34,215 nt of DNA from an uncultured Clostridia bacterium (GTDB lineage: Bacteria > Bacillota > Clostridia > Christensenellales > UBA1750). Shown here one piece after another: positions 8,430 through 15,804 of this stretch. The stretch's first letter is position 1; each line of letters starts with the position of its first letter. Position numbers and translations under genes: made by a program. The stretch covers positions 1-34,215 of the forward strand of contig CALWRM010000064.1 in NCBI GenBank assembly GCA_944383925.1. Reading direction: 5' to 3'. The notes beneath the pieces were generated by a model. It saw nothing but the letters and a program-made list of their open reading frames with translations, was not told where the DNA came from and made no database searches.

Positions 8430-10040
8430 TCAGCCTTTTCCGTTCAGCTCGATGAATTCGTCATACTGCCGCTGGGCCTCGTCGATGATATCCTGCAGGC
8501 CGTTGGCGTACATCTTCTCGTTCATCTCCGCCAGGGTGGCTTCCACATTCTCCACCACGCCCGCCTTGAGCAGGGGCGCGTACTGGGTGCGGATGGCTTC
8601 CACCGCGGCATACTGGGTGGTGATCTCGCTCATATCCACGTAGAAGCCCATCAGAGCGCTCTGGCGGGCGGTCTTGTTGTACTCCCGCAGCTCGTCGTAA
8701 CGGTCTTCCTCTTCGTTGTACCAGAGGGAGTTGAGCATCATGTTGCCAAAGAAGGTCTCAAAGCCATAGCAATAGCCGGTGTCGTTCCTGGAGGTGCAGC
8801 CCTCGGGCAGGGCAAAGCGGCCGTTTTCGTCCAACACGTAGTGGGTTCCCTCCACGCCGGAGTTGAACATGTCGATCAGGGCCTTGTCCGTATGGAAGAG
8901 GTTGAGCACCATCATGGCGCGGTCCGCGTCGGCCGTGGTGCGGGTGATGCAGGTCAAGGCCGTGGTATTCTGATAGGTGTTGGCGACGGGGCCCGTTGCG
9001 CGCCAGCGCACAAAGTCACAGCCATAGTTCTGCACATAGGTGCCCTGCGTGGTGGGCGCTCCGCCTCCGCCGATCATCCAAGTCTTTCCTGCGCGGAACA
9101 TATCCGTGCCGGTGGTGGTGGTGGTCGCCGCGTCGGAATTGATGTAGCCCTTCTGCTGCCAGGACTGCAGGGTCTCATACCGGTCCTTGTCCCATTCCGT
9201 CTCGTAATGGTTGAGCACGGTATCCGTCTCCAGGTCCACGACCAGCAGGTTCATGGCGCCGTTGAGCTCCTCATAGCGATAGGGATCTTCGCGGATCACG
9301 TCCGTAATCCATTCCATGTGTACGCCGGTGCCAGCGGAAACGTAGTAGGGAACCATGTCCGGCTCGTTTTCCTTGATGATGGCAAGGTACTTTTCCAGAT
9401 CCTGCAGGCTAACCAGGTTCTCGTTGGTGTCCACGCCATTTTCCGCCACGAAGTCCATGTTGTACTTTTCTACGATGTCCTTGCGGAAGTACCAGGCCTC
9501 GCACTGGGCGGTCTGCTTCTGGCAGGGAATGCCATACAGGACGCCGCCAACGCGCGGTGCATCGATGAGGCCGGGGCAGTTTTCGGCCATGGTCTCCAGG
9601 ATTCCCTGTCCGTAGGTCTCCAACAGCTCATCCAAGGGCAGGTACAGGTTGTTGGCCACGTTGGTGTAATAGCCGGTGTTCGCCTGATCAAAGGTCAGGT
9701 CCACCTGCTCGCCGGAGGAGAGCACCAAGGGCATCTTGGTGGTCCACTCCTGCACGGGGTACACCTGCACGGTGCAGTTGAGCTTCTCGGTCAGATAGGC
9801 GTCCATGGCCGCCTGCACGGTGGCGCCGTCGTCCTGATCCGTGGCGCGGATGTAGTAGTTCAGGGCCACGAAGGGAAGCTCCGCCTCCTGGTTATCATCC
9901 CCAGCCGCATCCGCCGAGGCGTTGGGTTCTGCCTCTCCCCCTTGCGCGTCGGGGGAGGCGGCGGGCGTGTCCTGGGCGCAGCCGGCCAGTGCGGGCAGCG
10001 CGAGCAGGAGTACGAGCGCTAAAGCAAGCCACTTTTTCAT
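8430..10040 (-). CDS. Carbohydrate ABC transporter, extracellular solute-binding lipoprotein
   Basis: The 536-residue protein begins with a lipoprotein signal peptide: MKK, a Leu/Ala core, and the lipobox LAGC with Cys21 as the lipidated residue. An acidic Ala/Asp/Glu linker (about 22-55) follows. The mature part has the features of family 1 solute-binding proteins, and the last 100 residues (ending in DIIDEAQRQYDEFIELNG) resemble the DUF3502 region of LipO/YtcQ-type proteins that serve complex carbohydrate importers. It is the last gene of the transporter operon, 47 bases after the second permease, and has AAAGGAGG before the ATG. The ligand cannot be named; oligosaccharides such as uronic-acid polymers are typical for this group. 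Confidence 0.9.
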   Translation of the reverse strand: MKKWLALALVLLLALPALAGCAQDTPAASPDAQGGEAEPNASADAAGDDNQEAELPFVALNYYIRATDQDDGATVQAAMDAYLTEKLNCTVQVYPVQEWTTKMPLVLSSGEQVDLTFDQANTGYYTNVANNLYLPLDELLETYGQGILETMAENCPGLIDAPRVGGVLYGIPCQKQTAQCEAWYFRKDIVEKYNMDFVAENGVDTNENLVSLQDLEKYLAIIKENEPDMVPYYVSAGTGVHMEWITDVIREDPYRYEELNGAMNLLVVDLETDTVLNHYETEWDKDRYETLQSWQQKGYINSDAATTTTTGTDMFRAGKTWMIGGGGAPTTQGTYVQNYGCDFVRWRATGPVANTYQNTTALTCITRTTADADRAMMVLNLFHTDKALIDMFNSGVEGTHYVLDENGRFALPEGCTSRNDTGYCYGFETFFGNMMLNSLWYNEEEDRYDELREYNKTARQSALMGFYVDMSEITTQYAAVEAIRTQYAPLLKAGVVENVEATLAEMNEKMYANGLQDIIDEAQRQYDEFIELNGKG

Positions 10041-10087
10041 CTTTTCCTTCCTCCTTTGTCTGGGGTTGCTTATCCATACCCTCTTCC

Positions 10088-11035
10088 TCAGCCCTTCACC
10101 GCGCCGACCGTAAGGCCGGAGATGAAGTAGCGCTGGAAGAAGGGATAGGCCAGGACGATGGGGCCGATGGAGACCACGGCCATGGCCATGCGCAGCGTTT
10201 CCGTCGGCATCTTCGAGAGCATCAGCATGGCCTCCTCGGAGGTCATATTGGAGAGGTTCTGTTGCAGATACTGCAGGTTAAGCAGCGCGCGCATCATCAC
10301 ATATTGCAGGGCGTACAGTTCCTTTTTATCCACATAGAGCAGGCTGCGGAACCAATCGTTCCAAAAGCCGAAGGTGGCAAAGAGGCCGATGGTGGCCAAC
10401 ATGGGCAGGGACAGGGGCAGCACGATCTTAAAGAGGATGCGAAACTCCCCCGCGCCGTCGATGCGGGCGGATTCCAGCACCGAGAGCGGAATGCTGTTTC
10501 GGAAATAGGTCCTTGCGATCATGATATAAAACGCACTGCTCAGGCCCGGCAGGATCAGCGCCCAGATGGTGTTGCGCAGGTGCAAAAAGCGCACGTTCAC
10601 GATGTAGGTGGCCGTCAAGCCGCCGTTGAAGAGCATGGTGATGACGATGAACATGGCAAAGAAGTTGTGAAAGGGGAAATCCATTCTGGACAGCGGGTAG
10701 GCATACAGGGTGGTGATCAGCAGGCAGGAAACCGTGCCGACGACCACGACGAAGATGGTGACCGCGTAGGCGTTGATGACCAGCTCCGGCGTTTCAAACA
10801 GGAACTTGTAGGCCTCCAGCGTCAGCTCCCTGGGGATGAATTGGTACCCGTCCTGCAATAGCACGGTTTCCGGCGTCAGGGAAACGGCGATGAGCAGAAA
10901 CAGCGGCGCCAAACAGCAGAAGGCAAAGAGGCCGAAGATGAAATGCAGCAGGATGTTGACCGGCAGGGAAACCTTGTTTTGCAGCTTGCGGCTTTCCTTT
11001 TTCTTGGCCTTGTCCTTGACCGCGACGCTTTGCAT
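10088..11035 (-). CDS. CUT1 sugar ABC transporter permease (LplC/YtcP-like)
   Basis: The 315-residue inner-membrane protein has six predicted membrane segments. The first is at about residues 28-52 after a basic N-terminus (KDKAKKKESRK). The ATPase-contact EAA loop reads ESARIDGAGEFRILFKIVLP, placed as usual between the last helices. The ending FFQRYFISGLTVGAVKG is the classic C-terminus of MalG/YtcP-type permeases. A strong AAGGAGGAG site precedes the ATG at 11035. The gene starts 17 bases after the stop of the first permease and is followed by the binding protein, giving the order permease-permease-binding protein. No ATPase gene is in the operon. Confidence 0.95.
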   Translation of the reverse strand: MQSVAVKDKAKKKESRKLQNKVSLPVNILLHFIFGLFAFCCLAPLFLLIAVSLTPETVLLQDGYQFIPRELTLEAYKFLFETPELVINAYAVTIFVVVVGTVSCLLITTLYAYPLSRMDFPFHNFFAMFIVITMLFNGGLTATYIVNVRFLHLRNTIWALILPGLSSAFYIMIARTYFRNSIPLSVLESARIDGAGEFRILFKIVLPLSLPMLATIGLFATFGFWNDWFRSLLYVDKKELYALQYVMMRALLNLQYLQQNLSNMTSEEAMLMLSKMPTETLRMAMAVVSIGPIVLAYPFFQRYFISGLTVGAVKG

Positions 11036-11052
11036 GCTTTCTCCTCCTTTCC

Positions 11053-12015
11053 CTAAAACAGGGCCTGCGAGCGATCGATCTTGCGAACGATGAGGTTTGC
11101 GCCGATGACGGTGATGGCGCCCACCACGGACTGATAAAAGCTGGCTGCCGAGGACATGCCGATGTTGTTCATGGTGGTCAAGGCCCTGTAGACATAGGTA
11201 TCGATAACGTCGGTGACCTCATAAAGCATGGCCGAATTCATGGTTACCTGGTAGAAGAGGCCGAAATCCGCGCGGAAGATGTTGCCAAGGGCCAGCAGGA
11301 ACATGATGATCATGGTGGAGGTGAGTTGGGGGATGGTGATGTACCAAGCTTGGTTCCACTTGCCGGCCCCATCGATCACCGCCGCCTCATACAGCTCCTT
11401 GTCGATACCGGCCACGGAGGCCAGGTACACCACCGACTTATAGCCCAGCTGCTTCCACCAGTGCACCATGGGCAGCAGGAAGGGCCAGTACTTGGGGTCG
11501 TTGTACCAGTTCACCCGTTCCATGCCGAGGTTTTCCAATACATAATTGGCAAAGCCGTATTCCGGATGGAGGAAGCCGTACACCAGGTAGGCCACCACCA
11601 CCATGGAGAGGAAGTTGGGCAGGATGATCAGCGTTTGGTAGATCTTCGAAGCCAGGGGCTGCCAGATTTCCCGCATGAGCACCGCCATGGCCACGGCAAA
11701 GAAAACATCGCAAAAAATGAAGGTCAGGTTGTACAGCAGCGTGTTCCTCGTGATGCGCCAGGCATCCGTCGTGGCAAATAAAAACTCGAAGTTTTGAAAG
11801 CCTACCCACTGGCTTCGAAGGATACCCAACGAAAAATCGATCTTCTTAAAGGCGATGATCACGCCGAACATGGGCAAGTAGCAGTTGATGAAGAACACCG
11901 CAAAGCCCGGAAGCAGCATCAGCAGCAACGCTCGGTATTTGTAGCAATAATAGAAAAACTTTCCAATTGCGGTATGTTTTCCCGGAATGATTCCCCGTAT
12001 ATATAGTTTCCGCAA
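11053..12015 (-). CDS. CUT1 sugar ABC transporter permease (LplB/YteP-like), TTG start
   Basis: The 320-residue membrane protein carries the LplB/YteP pattern: an early helix (ALLLMLLPGFAVFFINCYLP), the FGVIIAFKKIDFSLGI segment typical of this subfamily, and an EAA loop around YEAAVIDGAGKWNQAWYITIPQL. The start is inferred as TTG at 12015, because GGGAGGGG lies six bases upstream and the protein then has normal length. The frame continues upstream to 12099, but that extension would start inside the promoter's -35 box. An ATG three bases upstream of the TTG is out of frame. This is the first gene of the transporter operon, and it diverges from the two-component system on the other strand. Confidence 0.92.
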   Translation of the reverse strand: MRKLYIRGIIPGKHTAIGKFFYYCYKYRALLLMLLPGFAVFFINCYLPMFGVIIAFKKIDFSLGILRSQWVGFQNFEFLFATTDAWRITRNTLLYNLTFIFCDVFFAVAMAVLMREIWQPLASKIYQTLIILPNFLSMVVVAYLVYGFLHPEYGFANYVLENLGMERVNWYNDPKYWPFLLPMVHWWKQLGYKSVVYLASVAGIDKELYEAAVIDGAGKWNQAWYITIPQLTSTMIIMFLLALGNIFRADFGLFYQVTMNSAMLYEVTDVIDTYVYRALTTMNNIGMSSAASFYQSVVGAITVIGANLIVRKIDRSQALF

Positions 12016-12069
12016 GCATATCCCCTCCCTTTCCCCTAATTTCTGTGTCCATCGCCTTGTTCCAGGGAA

Positions 12070-12099
12070 AGTATACGGTTGCCGGCGTATAGCTGTCAA
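12070..12099 (-). promoter_or_regulatory. Strong promoter of the sugar ABC operon
   Basis: On the minus strand TTGACA (12099-12094), an 18-base spacer and TATACT (12075-12070) are near consensus. The start would fall near 12063, about 48 bases before the TTG start codon. Such a good core promoter in an inducible operon hints at repression or at additional control. Confidence 0.8.
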
Positions 12100-12180
12100 A
12101 CCCCCTCAGGACCATAAAGTTGACAAATGGGAACTTCTTGCAAAGTCCCGTCCGTCCTCCCCGCGGCCCAAGGCCCGCAA

Positions 12181-12212
12181 GCGGACGGCAGCGCCGCCGT
12201 TTCCGCTTTTTT
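12181..12212 (+). terminator. Plus-strand terminator-like hairpin upstream of the sensor kinase
   Basis: GCGGACGGC pairs with GCCGT-CCGC (a TT bulge in the 3' arm) around the loop AGCGCC, followed by six T. There is no plus-strand gene just upstream. It either shields the kinase gene from readthrough or ends a short unannotated RNA. Confidence 0.55.
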
Positions 12213-12228
12213 GTCCCTGGAAGAAATT

Positions 12229-12259
12229 CCCAAGACTTGCGCATCCAACAGGTCTTGGG
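12229..12259 (+). promoter_or_regulatory. Inverted repeat CCCAAGAC-N15-GTCTTGGG over the kinase promoter
   Basis: Two perfect 8-base arms (12229-12236 and 12252-12259) are separated by 15 bases. The right arm covers most of the proposed -35 element, the position expected for an operator. An AraC-type regulator encoded just downstream is a candidate ligand, but this is only inference. Confidence 0.4.
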
Positions 12260-12283
12260 CTTTGCGTCGCCAGGTGCTATACT
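12255..12283 (+). promoter_or_regulatory. Possible promoter of the two-component operon (extended -10)
   Basis: TTGGGC (12255-12260), 17 bases, then TATACT (12278-12283) preceded by TGC, which gives an extended -10 element. The poor -35 box suggests an activated or weak promoter. Transcription would start near 12290, about 160 bases before the ATG. Confidence 0.5.
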
Positions 12284-12308
12284 CGCAAGGAGCCCATCGG
12301 GAACGGGC

Positions 12309-12348
12309 AGGTTCCCCAGCGTCAAAAAAACGGACGGCTTGGGAACCT
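12309..12348 (+). promoter_or_regulatory. Hairpin in the 5' leader of the sensor kinase gene
   Basis: AGGTTCCC pairs with GGGAACCT, with an inner AGC/GCT pairing after one mismatch and a 16-base A-rich loop. CTCTTTTCCC follows, so it could act as an attenuator or only as a stable leader structure. It lies between the proposed promoter and the start codon. Confidence 0.4.
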
Positions 12349-12450
12349 CTTTTCCCATCCCCTTCGGCCCGCAAGGGGGAACACGCGGCGGCAGCGAACA
12401 TAGTAAACGCCTGTTGGCACGCACCTGCACAAAGGATGGTGGAAGCGCCC

Positions 12451-14196
12451 ATGTTCAAATCCCTGCTTACGCGCATCGTTTCCCTCTGCTGCGCCACCAT
12501 GGCCTGCTTCATCCTCATGTTCGTCACCTCCAACCAATATGCCATCCACCAGATGCGGCGCCAGGCCATCGCCGCCCAGGAAGCCCTGTTCCAGTTTTAT
12601 GCCAACCAACTGGACGCTTCCTACGAGGCCACGCGGCTGGACCTGCTGCGCTACGTCACCAGCGACCTAAGTCTAAACACTTTGTGCGTTTACGACACGG
12701 GCTCCAACGGCTACAAGCTGAGCATGCAGGCCTGCAAGGCCTACCTAACCAATTCCATTGAGGCTTCCCAAGGCCTGGACACCCTCTTTCTCTACGCCGA
12801 CAACTCCGATACGCTTCTGAGCATATCCAAGGCGCAAAGCGGGAGCCGCTACCAATACCTGTTGCAGCATCGAGGCCTGTTTCTCAACAGCAGCGCGCGC
12901 AGCTCCGGCTCGGCCTGGCAGTGTTTGTTTGCCTACGGCTTCACGAGCGCCAACATGTCCGACTTTTTACTGTTGCTCACCCTGCCCGCCTCCGAGCAGG
13001 TGACCATGGGCGCGGTGGTGCTCGTGTCCGACCTGCTGGAGCCGTTGCGCAACGTGTTCGACTACGAGGGCATGCTGCTCCTGGTCTACCACGACGACGG
13101 CCGCCTGCTTACCCCGGGCGTGTTGCCGGATAAGACCGCTTCCGATCTGTCCCGGTTAATTGCCGACGGCACGACCGAAAGCCTTCCCCTGGTACAGGAT
13201 CCAGAAACCGGGGAAAACTATGTGGCAATCTTTCAACAGCTCCAGTTTGCGCCCGTGTACATCGTCTCCCTGGTGCCTCAACGGGAGATCCTCAAGGACC
13301 TTGCCCTCTTCCAGGACCTGGGCTATTATCTGCCCTTTGCCCTTGCGCTGCTGATGGTCTGCACCGTGGCGATCATCCGCCGCTCCCTGGACAAGCCCCT
13401 CAGCGAGTTGATCTTCGCCATGGAAAAGGTTGCCCGCGGCGATTTGAGCGCAAGGTTGCCCAAGGGCGGTACCACGGAATTCATGCGCGTCAACCTCCAT
13501 TTCAACAACATGGTCGAGCGCATCGACCAGCTCAACCGGGACGTGCGCGAGCAAACCCTGCTCACCCACAAGGCCGAGCTGCGCCATTTGCAGGCCCAGA
13601 TCAACCCCCACTTCTATCAAAACACCCTGAACCTCATCTACAATCTGGCTGCCCTCAAGGAGTATGCGCTGATCCAGCGCACCGCTCTGCATCTGGCCGA
13701 CTATTTCCGCTTCATCATGCGCTCGGGGGACGAAATGATTCGCCTATCCGACGAGCTGAAACACATCTCGAACTATATGGAGCTGCAAAAGATCCGTTAT
13801 CCTGGCGGCATCGAATACCGGCAAAGCGTGGAAGAGGCGCTGCTGGACCGCCGCATTCTCCCCCTTCTGTTGCAGCCCTTTGTGGAAAACAGCGTCATCC
13901 ATGGCCTGACCACGGAGCGTCTGTTCGTCATCGAGGTGCACATCCAACAGGCCGCGGACGGCGGCCTGCGCATCCGCATCGAGGACAACGGCACCGGCAT
14001 GTCCGAGGATCGGATCCTTCAGCTAAACCGCCTCATGCACGACCAAGCCGACGGCGGCGGCCATATCGGCGTTTGGAACGTGGTCACCCGCCTGCACCGG
14101 CACTACGGGGATCGGGCCAAGCTGCGCTTTGAACAGAACACGCCGGTGGGCAGCCGCGTCTTGCTGGAGCTGCCGCCGGAAGGAGGGCAAGAATGA
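12451..14196 (+). CDS. Sensor histidine kinase, YesM family
   Basis: The 581-residue membrane kinase has a first helix at about residues 8-27, a large extracellular sensor region (28-290), a second helix (291-310) and a HAMP linker (RRSLDKPLSELIFAMEKVARG). The His_kinase motif LRHLQAQINPHFYQNTLNLI puts the phosphorylated His at 387, and the ATPase domain shows the N box LLLQPFVENSVIHGL (Asn480) and G1 box EDNGTGM (511-517). The ATG at 12451 is preferred because the protein then begins right before the first helix and a GGTGG sits 9 bases upstream. An ATG at 12436 is possible, and an open frame back to 12127 runs through promoter-like DNA. It overlaps the response regulator by four bases (ATGA). 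By its divergent position it probably senses the substrate of the adjacent sugar transporter. Confidence 0.92.
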   Translation: MFKSLLTRIVSLCCATMACFILMFVTSNQYAIHQMRRQAIAAQEALFQFYANQLDASYEATRLDLLRYVTSDLSLNTLCVYDTGSNGYKLSMQACKAYLTNSIEASQGLDTLFLYADNSDTLLSISKAQSGSRYQYLLQHRGLFLNSSARSSGSAWQCLFAYGFTSANMSDFLLLLTLPASEQVTMGAVVLVSDLLEPLRNVFDYEGMLLLVYHDDGRLLTPGVLPDKTASDLSRLIADGTTESLPLVQDPETGENYVAIFQQLQFAPVYIVSLVPQREILKDLALFQDLGYYLPFALALLMVCTVAIIRRSLDKPLSELIFAMEKVARGDLSARLPKGGTTEFMRVNLHFNNMVERIDQLNRDVREQTLLTHKAELRHLQAQINPHFYQNTLNLIYNLAALKEYALIQRTALHLADYFRFIMRSGDEMIRLSDELKHISNYMELQKIRYPGGIEYRQSVEEALLDRRILPLLLQPFVENSVIHGLTTERLFVIEVHIQQAADGGLRIRIEDNGTGMSEDRILQLNRLMHDQADGGGHIGVWNVVTRLHRHYGDRAKLRFEQNTPVGSRVLLELPPEGGQE

Positions 14197-15740
14197 ATCT
14201 GCTGATTGTGGACGATGAATGGTACGCGGTCAAGGGCCTCAGCGAGGGTGTGGATTGGGCGGACAGCGGCATTGGGCAGGTATTCACCGCCTTTAGCGTG
14301 CCCGCAGCCAAGGAGTTGGTGCAGAGCAACGAGGTGAACGTGGTTTTGCTGGACATCGAGATGCCCGGGCAAAACGGTCTGCTCCTGGCGCGCTGGCTGC
14401 AGGAAACCCATCCGAACATCAAGATTCTCTTCCTCACCGGCCATGCCAACTTCGACTATGCCAAGGAAGCCCTGCGCGCCAGGGCCTTCGATTACATCAT
14501 GAAGCCGGCGGACCATCAGCTGCTCAAGGCCCGGGTTTCGGCAGCCGTGCAGGAGGCGCTGTCGGAGCGGGAACGGGAGGGTTTCGCGGCCCGCTGGAAG
14601 GACCACATCGCCAAGATGCAGGCCTTTCTTCCCGAACAGATGCGCGTCTTTTGGCGCAATGTGCTGGACAACGGCCTAAGCCGGGAGCTGATCGCCAGCT
14701 GGTTGACCGCCCACGAGGTGCAGCTGCAGGCGCCCGGCTTGGTGCTGCCCGTGGCCCTTTGGGCGGACGAGTACGAGGGCGTCGCCACCCCCCAGGACGA
14801 GGACCTGGCCAGCTTCGTGCTCTCCGACCTGCTCAACCAGGAGCTATTGCCGCTCTTTGGCGGCTGTCTTCTCAAGGACCAGGATCTGGAAAACCTGCTG
14901 CTCCTCTACACCTGGCCGGAGGATGTGGAGCGCAGGCTGCGCCAAGCCTTCGCGGGCCTGTCCGCCAAGCTGCGCTGCCGCCTTTCCTTCCGTATCGGCG
15001 AAAGCGCGAGCCCGGAAACCCTGTGGTGGAGCGTTCGCCGCATGAAGCTGGAACAGCTCAAGCTCAGCCCAAGCCCCGCCCGCTCCATCAGCTACGATTG
15101 GGAGGACATGCTGCTTCGCCTGCCTGCCGAAACCCTCAAGGCCCAAGCCGACGCCTTGCTGGAGGAGCTGGAGCGTCAAGGGGACCAGGCCGGCCGGCAG
15201 GTTCTCTTCTACCAGCTCAAGGCGGCGGCCCTCTCCCTTGCCAGGCAATACGGCTTCAGCGCGCAGGCCTACAGCCGCATCGACGTTGAGGAGGGGCTTT
15301 GGGAGCGCCCGCAGGATTTTGCCGGCTTTGTCCACGGCCTGTTGGACCTTTGCTGTTTGGAGCTGACCCTTTCCCCCACCAGCGACAACGCCTCCATCGC
15401 CAAGGCCCAGGCCTTCGTGCGCACCCATCTGGGCCAGGAGCTCAACCGCGACGTCATCGCCGCCCACGTGTATCTGCACCCCGTCTACCTATCCCGCCTG
15501 TTCAAGCGGGAAACGGGCGTTTCCCTGAGCGACTACATCACCCAGGAGCGGGTTGCGGCGGCCAAGGCGCTGTTGCAGAACCCGGAGGTCAAGGTCAGCG
15601 CCGTGGCCCAGAAGGTGGGCTATCCCCAGCTTTCCCATTTCAGCCGGGTGTTCCGCCGCTGCGTGGGGCTCAGCCCCCACGAATACCAGCGCCAGGCGGC
15701 CAAGGCCTGCGACCCGGCCAGGACGCCGCCGGCAACATAA
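14193..15740 (+). CDS. Response regulator with AraC-type DNA-binding domain, YesN family
   Basis: The 515-residue protein starts with a receiver domain: acidic pair Asp7/Asp8, phosphoacceptor Asp54 in VVLLDIEMPGQNG, Thr82 and Lys104 in YIMKPAD. A long middle region (about 130-400) of unknown fold follows. The C-terminus has two helix-turn-helix units of the AraC/XylS type (YLSRLFKRETGVSLSDYI, then VGYPQLSHFSRVFRRCVGLSPHEYQRQ). The start codon overlaps the kinase stop, so translation is coupled. It is expected to be phosphorylated by the kinase and to control the divergent ABC operon and perhaps the convergent dehydratase gene. A strong terminator follows immediately. Confidence 0.93.
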   Translation: MNLLIVDDEWYAVKGLSEGVDWADSGIGQVFTAFSVPAAKELVQSNEVNVVLLDIEMPGQNGLLLARWLQETHPNIKILFLTGHANFDYAKEALRARAFDYIMKPADHQLLKARVSAAVQEALSEREREGFAARWKDHIAKMQAFLPEQMRVFWRNVLDNGLSRELIASWLTAHEVQLQAPGLVLPVALWADEYEGVATPQDEDLASFVLSDLLNQELLPLFGGCLLKDQDLENLLLLYTWPEDVERRLRQAFAGLSAKLRCRLSFRIGESASPETLWWSVRRMKLEQLKLSPSPARSISYDWEDMLLRLPAETLKAQADALLEELERQGDQAGRQVLFYQLKAAALSLARQYGFSAQAYSRIDVEEGLWERPQDFAGFVHGLLDLCCLELTLSPTSDNASIAKAQAFVRTHLGQELNRDVIAAHVYLHPVYLSRLFKRETGVSLSDYITQERVAAAKALLQNPEVKVSAVAQKVGYPQLSHFSRVFRRCVGLSPHEYQRQAAKACDPARTPPAT

Positions 15741-15781
15741 AAGCGCCCCGGCCGCCCAAGGGCGGCCGGGGCGCTTTTATG
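15736..15781. terminator. Bidirectional terminator overlapping the regulator's stop codon
   Basis: A 22-bp perfect palindrome (ATAAAAGCGCCCCGGCCGCC arm) with AAAA on one side and TTTT on the other can stop both the regulator transcript and the opposing dehydratase transcript. The TAA stop of the regulator lies in the stem. Confidence 0.92.
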
Positions 15782-15804
15782 CATGGCGCCGAGGCTCTTT
15801 TGCA

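Noticed and set aside
12016-12099. N-terminal extension of the first permease to a start at 12099
   Set aside because: That start would be the TTG of the -35 box of the operon's own promoter; the family length and the GGGAGGGG site fit 12015.
12127-12450. N-terminal extension of the sensor kinase
   Set aside because: The extra 108 residues are low-complexity and run over the terminator, inverted repeat and promoter; the first membrane helix follows directly after 12451.
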